The position numbers and the translations under genes were made by a program. A stretch of DNA of 64,000 nt. It comes from Algoriphagus zhangzhouensis (GTDB taxonomy: Bacteria; Bacteroidota; Bacteroidia; Cytophagales; Cyclobacteriaceae). Under the pieces are notes generated by a model. The model saw nothing but the letters and a program-made list of their open reading frames with translations, had not been told where the DNA came from and ran no database searches. Position 1 is the first letter of the stretch. Each line of letters opens with the position of its first letter. Of this stretch, positions 37,066 to 45,460 are shown piece by piece. Location: the NCBI RefSeq assembly GCF_900148515.1, contig NZ_FRXN01000007.1, positions 1 through 64,000 of the forward strand, written 5' to 3'.

Positions 37066-37495
37066 AAAGGTTAATTTTTAGTTTGGTGCGAAGTTGGTAA
37101 AATATCAGGGAGATGTCTCGAAACTGTACATTTAAAGTAAGATAAGTTTCAAATGCGGACACAATCCAAATATCAACGGTCAATATGATACATGAACGGA
37201 ATGTTAAAAAATTATAAATTATTTGTAAATCTGATTAAAAAAATATAAATAAAACTTTATGAACAAAAAATATAATTATATTGATTGAAATACGTTCATT
37301 TTAGATAATTATATATTATTTTTTTAATATTAATAGAACAATATCAATTCCTGTATTTATCCTTAATTATACAAATAAAAAAATGAATTACATCTTTTAT
37401 TTTGCCTAAAATGAATTTACCAACATAAAATTCTATAATTTCATTATATTGAATAAATACAACTGGAAATTCATCGAAAAGAATAGTTTTAAATA
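37066..37495. other. AT-rich intergenic region between susC and the HI0074-like gene
   Basis: 430 bases with very high A+T (long runs of A/T and many TATA-like stretches), flanked by divergently transcribed genes. A minus-strand GATATTTG at 37167-37174 resembles a -7 box, but no -33 box is suitably placed. Short ATGAACG (37192-37198) and CGTTCAT (37293-37299) are inverted but 94 bases apart and probably chance. No gene, RNA or repeat can be supported. Confidence 0.5.
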
Positions 37496-37909
37496 ATGAA
37501 ATCACTCCCACAATCCTGTACACAGTGTTTTGAAGAATTTAAGACCGCATTAGAAGATTTGCGGGTTTATACTCAAAGTTCAAAATCTCACCCTTTGACG
37601 GACAATCAAACTAGGGAATTAATTATCAATTTTGAGGTAGCTCATGAACTTGCGCTCAAAGTCATAACTAAGTATTTCGAAAAAGAAAAGAAAGGCCCGT
37701 TTTCAGGATCGCGAGATGCAACGGTCGAAGCTTTCCATGCCGATCTAATAGATGATGGAAAAGGGTGGTTAGATATGATAATAGACAGAATACAATATAA
37801 CCCTGTATACCCTATTAATACTCAAAAAGAGTTTATTAATAATATAATAAATAAGTATATAAGATTATTAAATAGATTTGAAGATAAGATGGAAAAGGAA
37901 TTATATTAA
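37496..37909 (+). CDS. Orphan HI0074-like (HEPN-type) nucleotidyltransferase substrate-binding protein, degenerate motif
   Basis: A 137-residue all-helical protein that aligns in pattern with the HI0074 family: FEEFKTALEDLR, then INFEVAHELALKVITKYFE, then STRDA-like SRDATVEAFHADLIDDGKGWLDMI. In this family the last helix carries Arg-x4-His-x-Tyr, the HEPN motif. Here it reads RIQYNPVY, so Arg and Tyr are kept but the His is Pro; CCT differs from CAT by one base. HI0074 proteins normally pair with a small MNT nucleotidyltransferase (HI0073 type) as a toxin-antitoxin or modifying pair. No such gene is adjacent: susC is divergent and dnaA convergent six bases away. Function unknown, possibly inactive as RNase. 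Confidence 0.65.
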   Translation: MKSLPQSCTQCFEEFKTALEDLRVYTQSSKSHPLTDNQTRELIINFEVAHELALKVITKYFEKEKKGPFSGSRDATVEAFHADLIDDGKGWLDMIIDRIQYNPVYPINTQKEFINNIINKYIRLLNRFEDKMEKELY

Positions 37910-37915
37910 TATATA

Positions 37916-39340
37916 TTAATACGATCTCATCTTAAATTTCTTCTTCAATTCATTCACAGAGTTTCTAAAAGTACTGTCGGTTTCTATTAAGTCATTAACC
38001 GTAGTAACAGCGTGAATCACAGTGGAGTGGTCTCTTCCACCGAAATGGTACCCAATCGATTTTAGAGAATGATTAGTAAATTCTTTTGAAAAATACATGG
38101 CTACTTGTCTTGCCACCACTATTTCTTTCTTCCTGGTTTTGGCCTTCAAGTCATCTTGGTTGATCCCGTAATATTCTGATACGGCCTTCTGGATAAATTC
38201 AATCCCGACTTCAGTCTCAATATCCTTGATGATGTTTTTCATCACGGTTTTTGCAAGCTGAAGACTGATCTCAACACGGTTCAATGAAGCATGTGCAATC
38301 AAAGAAATAAGAATACCTTCCAGTTCTCTAACATTCGTATCGACCGTATAGGCCAAGTATTCAACTACATCATCAGGAATAAAAATCCCTTCGGATTGCA
38401 TCTTTCTTCTGATGATAGCTACCCTCGTTTCAAAATCTGGCATCTGCAAATCTGCAGTCAAGCCCCATTTGAATCTCGAAAGCAATCGCTCCTCTAGTCC
38501 CTTCAGATCTCTTGGAGGACAATCTGAAGTCATGATGATCTGCTTTTTGCTTTGATGAAGATGATTGAAAATATGGAAGAACATTTCCTGTGTCCGATCC
38601 TTTCCAGCCAAAAACTGGATATCATCAATTATCAACACATCTACCTGCATATAAAAATTCGTGAAACTCTTCACATTTCCATCCTTGATGGAATCCATGA
38701 ATTGATTCACAAACTTTTCTGAAGAGACATAAAGGACAAACTTGTCCTCCGGCCCATTCTTGATTTCATTCCCTATCGCCTGAACTAAGTGAGTCTTACC
38801 TAAGCCAACCCCTCCATAAACCATCAATGGATTGAAAGAAGTTATCCCTGGCTTGGTAGCTACAGCAAAGCCAGCAGATCGTGCCAAACGATTGCAATCC
38901 CCTTCTATATAGGTATTGAAGGTATAGTTTGGATTCAAATTACTTTTCGTCAAAGCTTCAGCACCCAAAGACTCCATTTCAAATGGAGTTGTCTTTTGCT
39001 CTTGTACAGGCTGAGAAGAAGTCTTTTTGTTTCCGTGATTTCCTTGTGGATAAGAAACCGCAATCGGACTATTAGATGAATTTCCTCTATCTACCACCAC
39101 CGCATATTCCAAACGACCACTTTGACCAAGGGTAGTTTTGATCGCAAGCTTTAATTCTTGGATATAATTATCCTCCAGCCATTCGTAGAAAAATTGACTA
39201 GGTACTTGAATGGTCAGACTGGTCCCATCCAATTTCACTGGGTTTATGGGCTTAAACCAAGTAGAAAAGCTCTGCTCACTGACGTGTTGCTCAATAACAC
39301 GTAAACATTCATTCCAAACTGCGCTAGCTTCTGAACTCAT
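37916..39340 (-). CDS. dnaA: Chromosomal replication initiator protein DnaA
   Basis: 474 residues. Domain I (1-80) has the usual start with WNECLRVIEQHVSEQSFSTWF; a variable linker follows; the AAA+ domain has Walker A GGVGLGKT at 176-183, Walker B LIIDD at 236-240 and the arginine-bearing LLSRFKWGL. Domain IV ends with the DNA-binding signature GGRDHSTVIHA. DnaA opens the replication origin by binding TTATCCACA boxes. No cluster of such boxes is visible on either side of the gene; one box lies inside its own coding sequence (39045-39053). The usual dnaN and recF neighbours are absent, as is common in Bacteroidota. Confidence 0.97.
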   Translation of the reverse strand: MSSEASAVWNECLRVIEQHVSEQSFSTWFKPINPVKLDGTSLTIQVPSQFFYEWLEDNYIQELKLAIKTTLGQSGRLEYAVVVDRGNSSNSPIAVSYPQGNHGNKKTSSQPVQEQKTTPFEMESLGAEALTKSNLNPNYTFNTYIEGDCNRLARSAGFAVATKPGITSFNPLMVYGGVGLGKTHLVQAIGNEIKNGPEDKFVLYVSSEKFVNQFMDSIKDGNVKSFTNFYMQVDVLIIDDIQFLAGKDRTQEMFFHIFNHLHQSKKQIIMTSDCPPRDLKGLEERLLSRFKWGLTADLQMPDFETRVAIIRRKMQSEGIFIPDDVVEYLAYTVDTNVRELEGILISLIAHASLNRVEISLQLAKTVMKNIIKDIETEVGIEFIQKAVSEYYGINQDDLKAKTRKKEIVVARQVAMYFSKEFTNHSLKSIGYHFGGRDHSTVIHAVTTVNDLIETDSTFRNSVNELKKKFKMRSY

Positions 39341-39680
39341 TAGAGAAGTTTTCTGAAAAACAATGACCCGGACGGATTAGTACAAGGGTGTCAAATTTGG
39401 ACAAAATTCAGTTAAATAAAAAATCGATTTCACCTTGAAAAAGTGAAAAATTAAGCAGGATTGAAAAGTTTTAAATTTTTCTTCCTGATTAGAATCTCTT
39501 CTTTAAAATCTTTAGTAAACAAAGTCCTAATCTTCCGAATAATTCACCCCTCACCTTCATTTAAAACAGAACTTTATTCAAAAGTTTCAATTTCCAAAAA
39601 GGTAGCGGTTTGAATTTCAATTCTTTATTTTTAGAAAATATTCAGTTCATTCATGATACTGAAACTTGACTACCCAAAAT
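39341..39680. other. Divergent intergenic region between dnaA and mutA
   Basis: 340 AT-rich bases that must hold the promoters of dnaA (leftward) and of the mutase genes (rightward). No full TAnnTTTG box with a proper -33 partner, no DnaA-box cluster and no strong hairpin was found. A weak TTTCAC / GTGAAA inverted repeat lies around 39429-39450. Confidence 0.4.
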
Positions 39681-41081
39681 ATGACTGAAAAAGACTTTTA
39701 TCCATTCAAAACCACCTCGAAGATTGATTGGAAATCCCAAATTGAAAAGGACCTAAAAGGCAAGGACTTCAACCAAACGTTGGTAAAAACCATTTGGAAT
39801 GAAATACAACAACAGCCCTTCTATACCTCAGAAGATTTAAAAGAAAAGCCAATTCAAAACCGGTTTTCTCCACCTGCAGAAATCCCAGGTTTACCTCCTA
39901 GAACATGGTCTACCTCAGTTTCGATTAGTCCATCCAACGACAAAACTGAAAACAAAGAAATCTTAGCCGCTCTTGAAAATGGAGCGGATGCAATAGTTAT
40001 GGAATTAGATCGTGACCCAAATTGGAGCGAATTGCTCAAGGATGTATTGCTGCCTTATATACATATATATCTCAAACCTCTTCAAAATGCAGGAGTGATC
40101 TTTCTTTCTTTCTCAAAGTTCATTCAGCAAATAGACCTTAATCAATCAGATCTTCATGGAGGATTTTTGTGGTCTCCAACAGGTGACCTTTTGGAAACGA
40201 ATGGAGATTTTGAAAAGAAAATCGCACTTACTCAGCAAGTGATCTCAGACTGGAAGGAATACCCTTCTTTCTATCCTATTTGTGTGGATTTTTCAACATA
40301 TAGAAACAGCGGAGGAACAGGAATTCAAGAACTCACCTTTGGCTTTGGGGAAATCATAGAAATTGTCTCTTCTCTAACTGATTTAGGAATTGAAGCAAAA
40401 ACCTGTTTTGAAAACATGATGATACACTCCTCTGTTGCAGAAGAGTTTTTCCCTGAAATCGCCAAGTTGAAATCACTTCGAAACTTATTCTCATCGGTCG
40501 CTAATCAATTTGATGCGAAGATTTCAGCAGAGAACATCCATCTTATTTGCTCTACTTCTACATGGAGCCACTCGTTTCTTGATAAAAACTCAAACCTGAT
40601 TCGTCAAACTTATGAAGCCATGGCAAGTGTTCTTGGTGGCTCGAATTCAATCTGGGTTATTCCTACTGTAGGTGAAAATTCAAATACACTGGAAAAAAGG
40701 ATTGCTAAAAATGTTTCTTTAATACTAAAAGAAGAATCTTACCTAGACAAGGTGGTAGACCCAAGTTCCGGATCCTATTACTTAGGGAGCTTGGAATCTG
40801 AAATTTGTGGTATAGTCCAGTCAAATATTGTAAACCTAGAATCAAAAGGTGGTTGGTTGATGTCTTTCCAAACAAGAGAACTTCAAACATCAATCAGAGA
40901 GACAAGAGTCCTGATTCAAAACCAAATATTGAATGAGACCCTAGTCAAAGTTGGAGCTAATAAATACCAGCCTTCCAAAAAATTAGAAAACAACATAGAG
41001 TTTCTGGATTTCCAGGAAGAAGAATTCCAATTAAGCCCAACAAGAGCTAGCTATTTACTTGAAAAATCCCTTGCCCAATGA
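39681..41081 (+). CDS. mutA: Methylmalonyl-CoA mutase small subunit, short form without B12-like domain
   Basis: 466 residues from the ATG at 39681 (a TTG at 39666 would add five). The N-terminus (DFYPFKTTSKIDWKSQIEKDLKG) and the TIM-barrel part ending VDPSSGSYYLGSL match the non-catalytic small subunit of the heterodimeric mutase, which pairs with the large subunit to interconvert methylmalonyl-CoA and succinyl-CoA. Usual small subunits have about 600-640 residues because a degenerate cobalamin-binding domain follows. This one stops right after the barrel. It overlaps the large-subunit gene by four bases (ATGA), which argues that it is a functional short form and not a broken gene. Confidence 0.88.
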   Translation: MTEKDFYPFKTTSKIDWKSQIEKDLKGKDFNQTLVKTIWNEIQQQPFYTSEDLKEKPIQNRFSPPAEIPGLPPRTWSTSVSISPSNDKTENKEILAALENGADAIVMELDRDPNWSELLKDVLLPYIHIYLKPLQNAGVIFLSFSKFIQQIDLNQSDLHGGFLWSPTGDLLETNGDFEKKIALTQQVISDWKEYPSFYPICVDFSTYRNSGGTGIQELTFGFGEIIEIVSSLTDLGIEAKTCFENMMIHSSVAEEFFPEIAKLKSLRNLFSSVANQFDAKISAENIHLICSTSTWSHSFLDKNSNLIRQTYEAMASVLGGSNSIWVIPTVGENSNTLEKRIAKNVSLILKEESYLDKVVDPSSGSYYLGSLESEICGIVQSNIVNLESKGGWLMSFQTRELQTSIRETRVLIQNQILNETLVKVGANKYQPSKKLENNIEFLDFQEEEFQLSPTRASYLLEKSLAQ

Positions 41082-43198
41082 GACCTGATTTTAAAAATTG
41101 GAAAAACCACAATTCTGAAAAGGCAAATCAATTCTCTCAACATTGGGATTCACCTGAGCAAATACAAATCCCTGATTCATTCAATGAACAGGAAATCCTG
41201 AAGCTGCCTCATCTACATTTTGCAGCCGGAATACCTCCATATTTAAGAGGACCTTACAGCACGATGTATGCAATTAGACCTTGGACCATTCGCCAATATG
41301 CAGGTTTTTCAACCGCAGAAGAGTCTAATGCTTTTTATAGAAGAAACTTAGCTGCTGGTCAAAAAGGACTATCCGTTGCATTTGATCTAGCAACACACAG
41401 GGGATATGATTCGGATCATCCCCGCGTAGTAGGTGATGTTGGAAAAGCAGGAGTTGCCATCGATACAGTTGAGGACATGAAGGTCCTTTTTGATCAAATT
41501 CCTTTGGATCAGATGTCCGTTTCCATGACTATGAATGGAGCAGTAATTCCTGTAATGGCGTTCTTCATTGTTGCTGCTGAGGAACAAGGGGTAAAGACGG
41601 AACAATTGAGTGGAACTATCCAGAATGACATCTTAAAGGAATTCATGGTTCGGAATACGTATATCTATCCTCCACAGCCATCCATGAAAATCATTGCGGA
41701 TATTTTTGAATATACATCCAAGTATATGCCCAAATTCAACTCAATTTCCATTTCTGGATATCACATGCAGGAAGCTGGAGCAACGGCAGATTTGGAATTG
41801 GCTTACACCTTGGCGGATGGATTGGAATATCTCAGAACAGGAATAAAAGCGGGATTGGACATAGACGATTTTGCACCGAGACTATCTTTCTTTTGGGCAA
41901 TTGGCATGAACTATTTCATGGAAATAGCCAAACTGAGAGCGGGAAGACTTCTGTGGGCTAAAATCGTCAAGCAGTTTAATCCAAAAAATGAAAAATCACT
42001 GGCATTAAGAACGCATAGCCAGACTTCCGGTTGGTCATTGACCGAGCAAGACCCATTTAATAATGTCACGAGAACGGCTATCGAAGCTATGGCTGCTGCA
42101 ATGGGTGGAACTCAATCCCTACACACGAATTCCTTGGATGAAGCCATTGCTTTACCAACAGACTTTTCCGCTAGAATCGCTAGAAATACCCAGCTAATTC
42201 TTCAAAATGAAACTGGAATTACGGACGTTGTCGATCCCTGGGGAGGTTCCTATTATGTAGAATATTTGACAGACCAATTGGTTGAAAGAGCTTGGACATT
42301 GATTGAGGAAGTTGAACAAATGGGAGGAATGGCCAAAGCCAATGAAGCAGGACTTCCTAAGCTTAGAATCGAAGAAGCAGCCGCAAAAAAACAAGCTAGA
42401 ATTGATAGTGGAAAAGATATAATCGTCGGAGTCAATAGATATCAAATCGATGAGGAATCGGACATTGAGCTTTTGGAAGTGGATAATGATTCGGTAAGGA
42501 AATCTCAAATCGAACGAATCAATGATGTTAAATCAAAAAGGAATTCCAAAGAGGTGGAACAATCTTTAGAAAGGATTACCGAATGTGCAAAATCGGGCGA
42601 AGGCAACCTGTTGGAACTCGCGGTGGATGCCGCAAGAAAAAGGGCTACCTTAGGAGAGATTTCTTTAGCTATGGAAAAGGCATACGGAAGACATCAAGCC
42701 CAGACAAAATCTATCACTGGAGTTTATGCAGCAGAAGTGAAAAATCAGGACTCATTCAAAAAAGCTATACAACTTTCCGATCAATTTGAGGAAATGGAAG
42801 GAAGAAGACCACGCATCATGGTTGCCAAAATGGGGCAAGATGGACATGATAGAGGTGCAAAAGTAATTGCAACAGGCTTTGCAGATTTGGGTTTTGATGT
42901 GGATATCGGCCCACTATTCCAAACCCCAGAGGAAGTTGCTATGCAGGCCATTGAAAATGACGTTCATTTGGTAGGCGCTTCTTCTTTGGCAGCAGGACAT
43001 AAAACACTGGTTCCACAATTGATCGATGAACTGAAGAAATTGGGAAGACCAGACATCATGGTGGTTGCAGGCGGAGTCATTCCCCCCAAAGATTACCAGT
43101 TCCTCTATGACAAAGGAGTAGCTGCTGTATTTGGTCCAGGAACAGTCCTTTCGGAGGCTGCCATAGAGATTTTAGAAAAACTCCTCAAGGAAGAATAA
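41078..43198 (+). CDS. mutB: Methylmalonyl-CoA mutase large (catalytic) subunit
   Basis: 706 residues. The N-terminal TIM barrel binds the CoA ester (PWTIRQYAGFSTAEESNAFYRRNLAAGQ is its diagnostic stretch, shown in part by FSTAEESNAFYR). The C-terminal cobalamin domain starts near 584 with the base-off motif DGHDRG, and His590 is the lower axial ligand of adenosylcobalamin. It isomerises (R)-methylmalonyl-CoA and succinyl-CoA in propionate metabolism in the cytoplasm. The gene is coupled to mutA and followed by a terminator. Its chaperone MeaB and a complete B12 importer are encoded within 20 kb. Confidence 0.97.
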   Translation: MRPDFKNWKNHNSEKANQFSQHWDSPEQIQIPDSFNEQEILKLPHLHFAAGIPPYLRGPYSTMYAIRPWTIRQYAGFSTAEESNAFYRRNLAAGQKGLSVAFDLATHRGYDSDHPRVVGDVGKAGVAIDTVEDMKVLFDQIPLDQMSVSMTMNGAVIPVMAFFIVAAEEQGVKTEQLSGTIQNDILKEFMVRNTYIYPPQPSMKIIADIFEYTSKYMPKFNSISISGYHMQEAGATADLELAYTLADGLEYLRTGIKAGLDIDDFAPRLSFFWAIGMNYFMEIAKLRAGRLLWAKIVKQFNPKNEKSLALRTHSQTSGWSLTEQDPFNNVTRTAIEAMAAAMGGTQSLHTNSLDEAIALPTDFSARIARNTQLILQNETGITDVVDPWGGSYYVEYLTDQLVERAWTLIEEVEQMGGMAKANEAGLPKLRIEEAAAKKQARIDSGKDIIVGVNRYQIDEESDIELLEVDNDSVRKSQIERINDVKSKRNSKEVEQSLERITECAKSGEGNLLELAVDAARKRATLGEISLAMEKAYGRHQAQTKSITGVYAAEVKNQDSFKKAIQLSDQFEEMEGRRPRIMVAKMGQDGHDRGAKVIATGFADLGFDVDIGPLFQTPEEVAMQAIENDVHLVGASSLAAGHKTLVPQLIDELKKLGRPDIMVVAGGVIPPKDYQFLYDKGVAAVFGPGTVLSEAAIEILEKLLKEE

Positions 43199-43204
43199 TC
43201 ACAA

Positions 43205-43232
43205 AAAACACCCGATTTGACCCGAGTGTTTT
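43205..43232 (+). terminator. Terminator of mutAB
   Basis: AAAACAC / GTGTTTT stem extended by two G-C pairs across one mismatch, then CTATTTT. It lies six bases past the mutB stop. Confidence 0.65.
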
Positions 43233-43273
43233 CTATTTTAGTATTCAACTAATTCATTTTTTCATTTCGGAAT

Positions 43274-45157
43274 ATGAATAATTACTCCCTTATTTTCGAT
43301 CCAAATCTTGATAAAGAAGAAAGAGATTCATTCTTCGAAAAATTGGATCCAGCACCAAACAAAAAGATTTCATTTTCTGAACTCTCCCTTTCAGATTTCA
43401 CTGAAGATAACAATCTATTACTTTGGCTAAATGATGAACAAGGGAAAGATCTAATAGAAAAACTTGGAGAAAACTCACCTGGCATTCATTTCCTTCCACA
43501 TCCTGAATTAACCTTACTGGCTAGATCTTTTGGAGTTCCCAATTCTAAAGAGGCCGCCTTCAATGCCTTCAAAGAACAGGGAAAGACTCCTGCTTACGAT
43601 TTACTATCTATCAATGATCAGCTTTGTCTCAATTCTTTGGTAATCGGCGATTCTCTTTCGGTTCTCTATGACTCCATCCAAAAAGGATTTTTTAAAAATA
43701 TTGCTGATCGATTTTCGAGATTCAAAAAACTATTTCAGAAAGTAAAGCTTCACAATTACAAAATCACCTACGGAGAAGGCGAAAGTTCCAAGACTTTGGA
43801 AATTGCAGCATTGGGTATTTTGGCAGTTTCCCATTGTGAAAGCAATCTCATTTTCAAAAGAGTGATCAAAGATTCAGGACTCAATGAAGGCTTGATGCAT
43901 GTGATTATTTTGGCACCTAAAAGTCTATTTTCTATCATTCAATTTGGGATGCAAAATCTTTTCTTTCCAGTGAAAGGAAGTGCGATTCCCGAATTCTTGA
44001 GCTACATCTCAACAAAAAATCTAAAAATTGAAAGCGAGAAAGAGTTTGAATATGCGATTGACGGAAATGAAGAAAAATCGAATCAGTTAGAACTTGAAAT
44101 TCGACCTGAAAAAGTAAAAATTCAAACCTATTTCGAATCCACCAAGGAGAGTGAGTCTCAAAAGAAAGAACTAAATCTGAAAGCTCTTCCCACTGGAAAA
44201 CTAAGAGAAGAATTGACTAGAGGATACCTTCCTTGGGTAAGGCATGCTACCACGGATGAGTTTAAAGAGCTTTTTATACTTCTGAAAAAAAACGCCCAGA
44301 CTTCATCAAATTATTTGGTGCTTATGGCGCTGTCAACATTGATAGCGTCCTTTGGACTATTCGCCAACTCCACTCCTGTTGTGATCGGAGCAATGATTCT
44401 CGCACCATTAATGGCTCCTATCATTTCTCTTGCAATGGGAGCTTTGAGACAGGATCAATTATTGGTCAAGAATAGCCTGATTACCATTTTCTGGGGTGTA
44501 CTTATAGGTTTGTTTTTTGCCAGCATGATTACTCTAATTACACCTTTGCATTCGATGAATTCGGAAATTCAATCCCGGATAAGGCCCAATTTATTGGACT
44601 TGGGAATAGCCATAGTTTCGGGAGTAGCTGGAGCATTTGCATACTCTAAGGAAGAAATCGCCAAAACGCTAGCGGGTGTAGCCATCTCTGTTGCTTTGGT
44701 TCCTCCATTGGCGGTAGCAGGAATCGGCTTGGGATGGGGAGAATGGAACGTGTTTTGGGGAGCTTTTTTGTTATTGGGAACCAACTTGGCGGGGATAGTA
44801 ATGGCAGCTTCTTTGACTTTCCTACTATTAGGTTTCAGCCCTTTTCAATTGGCAAAAAAGGGATTATTGATCAGTGTGGGAATCCTTGTTCTTGTTACCG
44901 CTCCTTTGATTTTTAGCTTTAGAAACATGGTATTAGAAAACCAATTGATTCAAGAGTTAAGCGGAAAGGAAATCCCCCATGGTTTAATGAGAGACGTAAA
45001 AGTCATCGGCCTAAACCCCGTTCGACTTTCAGTGACCATTCTTTCCAAAAAACAATTGGATGAAAGCGATTTTGAAGAAATCAAAAAAGAAATCGAGGAT
45101 GTAATCAAGCAGCCAGCTGAATTGGAATTAACACTAGGTGTTGAGATTTTCGATTGA
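43274..45157 (+). CDS. DUF389 membrane protein with N-terminal diacylglycerol-kinase-like domain
   Basis: A 627-residue protein with two parts. Residues 330-545 hold several hydrophobic helices with the DUF389 stretch NSTPVVIGAMILAPLMAPI, then KNSLITIFWGVL and AGVAISVALVPPLAVAGIG. The soluble part before it (about 110-300) resembles the C-terminal half of diacylglycerol/sphingosine kinase folds: ALGILAVSHCESNL, LNEGLMHVIILAP and, near 265, an AIDGNEEKS loop followed by EIRPEKVKI, like the DGE...P motif. The ATP-binding GGDGT motif of true kinases is not seen, so activity is doubtful. DUF389 proteins are of unknown function. The stop codon forms TGATCA with the stop of the opposing AtuA-like gene. 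Confidence 0.7.
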   Translation: MNNYSLIFDPNLDKEERDSFFEKLDPAPNKKISFSELSLSDFTEDNNLLLWLNDEQGKDLIEKLGENSPGIHFLPHPELTLLARSFGVPNSKEAAFNAFKEQGKTPAYDLLSINDQLCLNSLVIGDSLSVLYDSIQKGFFKNIADRFSRFKKLFQKVKLHNYKITYGEGESSKTLEIAALGILAVSHCESNLIFKRVIKDSGLNEGLMHVIILAPKSLFSIIQFGMQNLFFPVKGSAIPEFLSYISTKNLKIESEKEFEYAIDGNEEKSNQLELEIRPEKVKIQTYFESTKESESQKKELNLKALPTGKLREELTRGYLPWVRHATTDEFKELFILLKKNAQTSSNYLVLMALSTLIASFGLFANSTPVVIGAMILAPLMAPIISLAMGALRQDQLLVKNSLITIFWGVLIGLFFASMITLITPLHSMNSEIQSRIRPNLLDLGIAIVSGVAGAFAYSKEEIAKTLAGVAISVALVPPLAVAGIGLGWGEWNVFWGAFLLLGTNLAGIVMAASLTFLLLGFSPFQLAKKGLLISVGILVLVTAPLIFSFRNMVLENQLIQELSGKEIPHGLMRDVKVIGLNPVRLSVTILSKKQLDESDFEEIKKEIEDVIKQPAELELTLGVEIFD

Positions 45158-45460
45158 TCAGATTTCCATTTCTAGCAAGGCATAACTCAAGCTTTTCCCA
45201 TGGGCATCCAAAGACAAGGATGTTGTCACTCCTCCTGCCAAAGCATCTGTACAGGTAAATTGCATAGCTTTCAAATCAGGCAAAACATATCTCGTAACAG
45301 TGCCCTTGACCTGATTTTTTAAATGCTCCTTAACAGACTCTGCGGTTACTTTGTTAACAAGCATTTCAAAGTCTGAGGGATCAAACGGAATCAAGGAAAG
45401 CACTAAAATATTTCCTTTGTCACCTGCTCTGCTATGTGCTATTTCTGCTAACTTTTTCAT
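45158..45460 (-). CDS. AtuA-like ferredoxin-fold small protein
   Basis: A 100-residue protein matching the small partner domain that in many bacteria is fused to or follows AtuA: AEIAHSRAGDKGNILVLSLIP, then RYVLPDLKAMQFTCTDALAGGVTTSL. It overlaps the AtuA gene by four bases (ATGA), so both are made together and probably form a complex. The role of the family is not settled; it is linked to acyclic terpene and other branched-chain acid catabolism. It is the last gene of the four-gene operon and its stop abuts that of DUF389. Confidence 0.82.
   Translation of the reverse strand: MKKLAEIAHSRAGDKGNILVLSLIPFDPSDFEMLVNKVTAESVKEHLKNQVKGTVTRYVLPDLKAMQFTCTDALAGGVTTSLSLDAHGKSLSYALLEMEI

Noticed and set aside
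37192..37299. ATGAACG and CGTTCAT as an operator before susC
   Set aside because: The arms are seven bases long and 94 bases apart in very AT-rich DNA, which is likely by chance.
37066..39680. A replication origin next to dnaA
   Set aside because: No cluster of TTATCCACA boxes was found on either side of dnaA. The single perfect box (39045-39053) lies inside the dnaA coding sequence and encodes ordinary residues there.
39681..41081. mutA as a truncated pseudogene
   Set aside because: The frame is intact, ends after a complete barrel and overlaps mutB by four bases, so a functional short form is more likely.
45155..45160. TGATCA serving as stop codon on both strands as a regulatory site
   Set aside because: The two stops simply abut. 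A palindromic six-base sequence at a convergent junction needs no further function.
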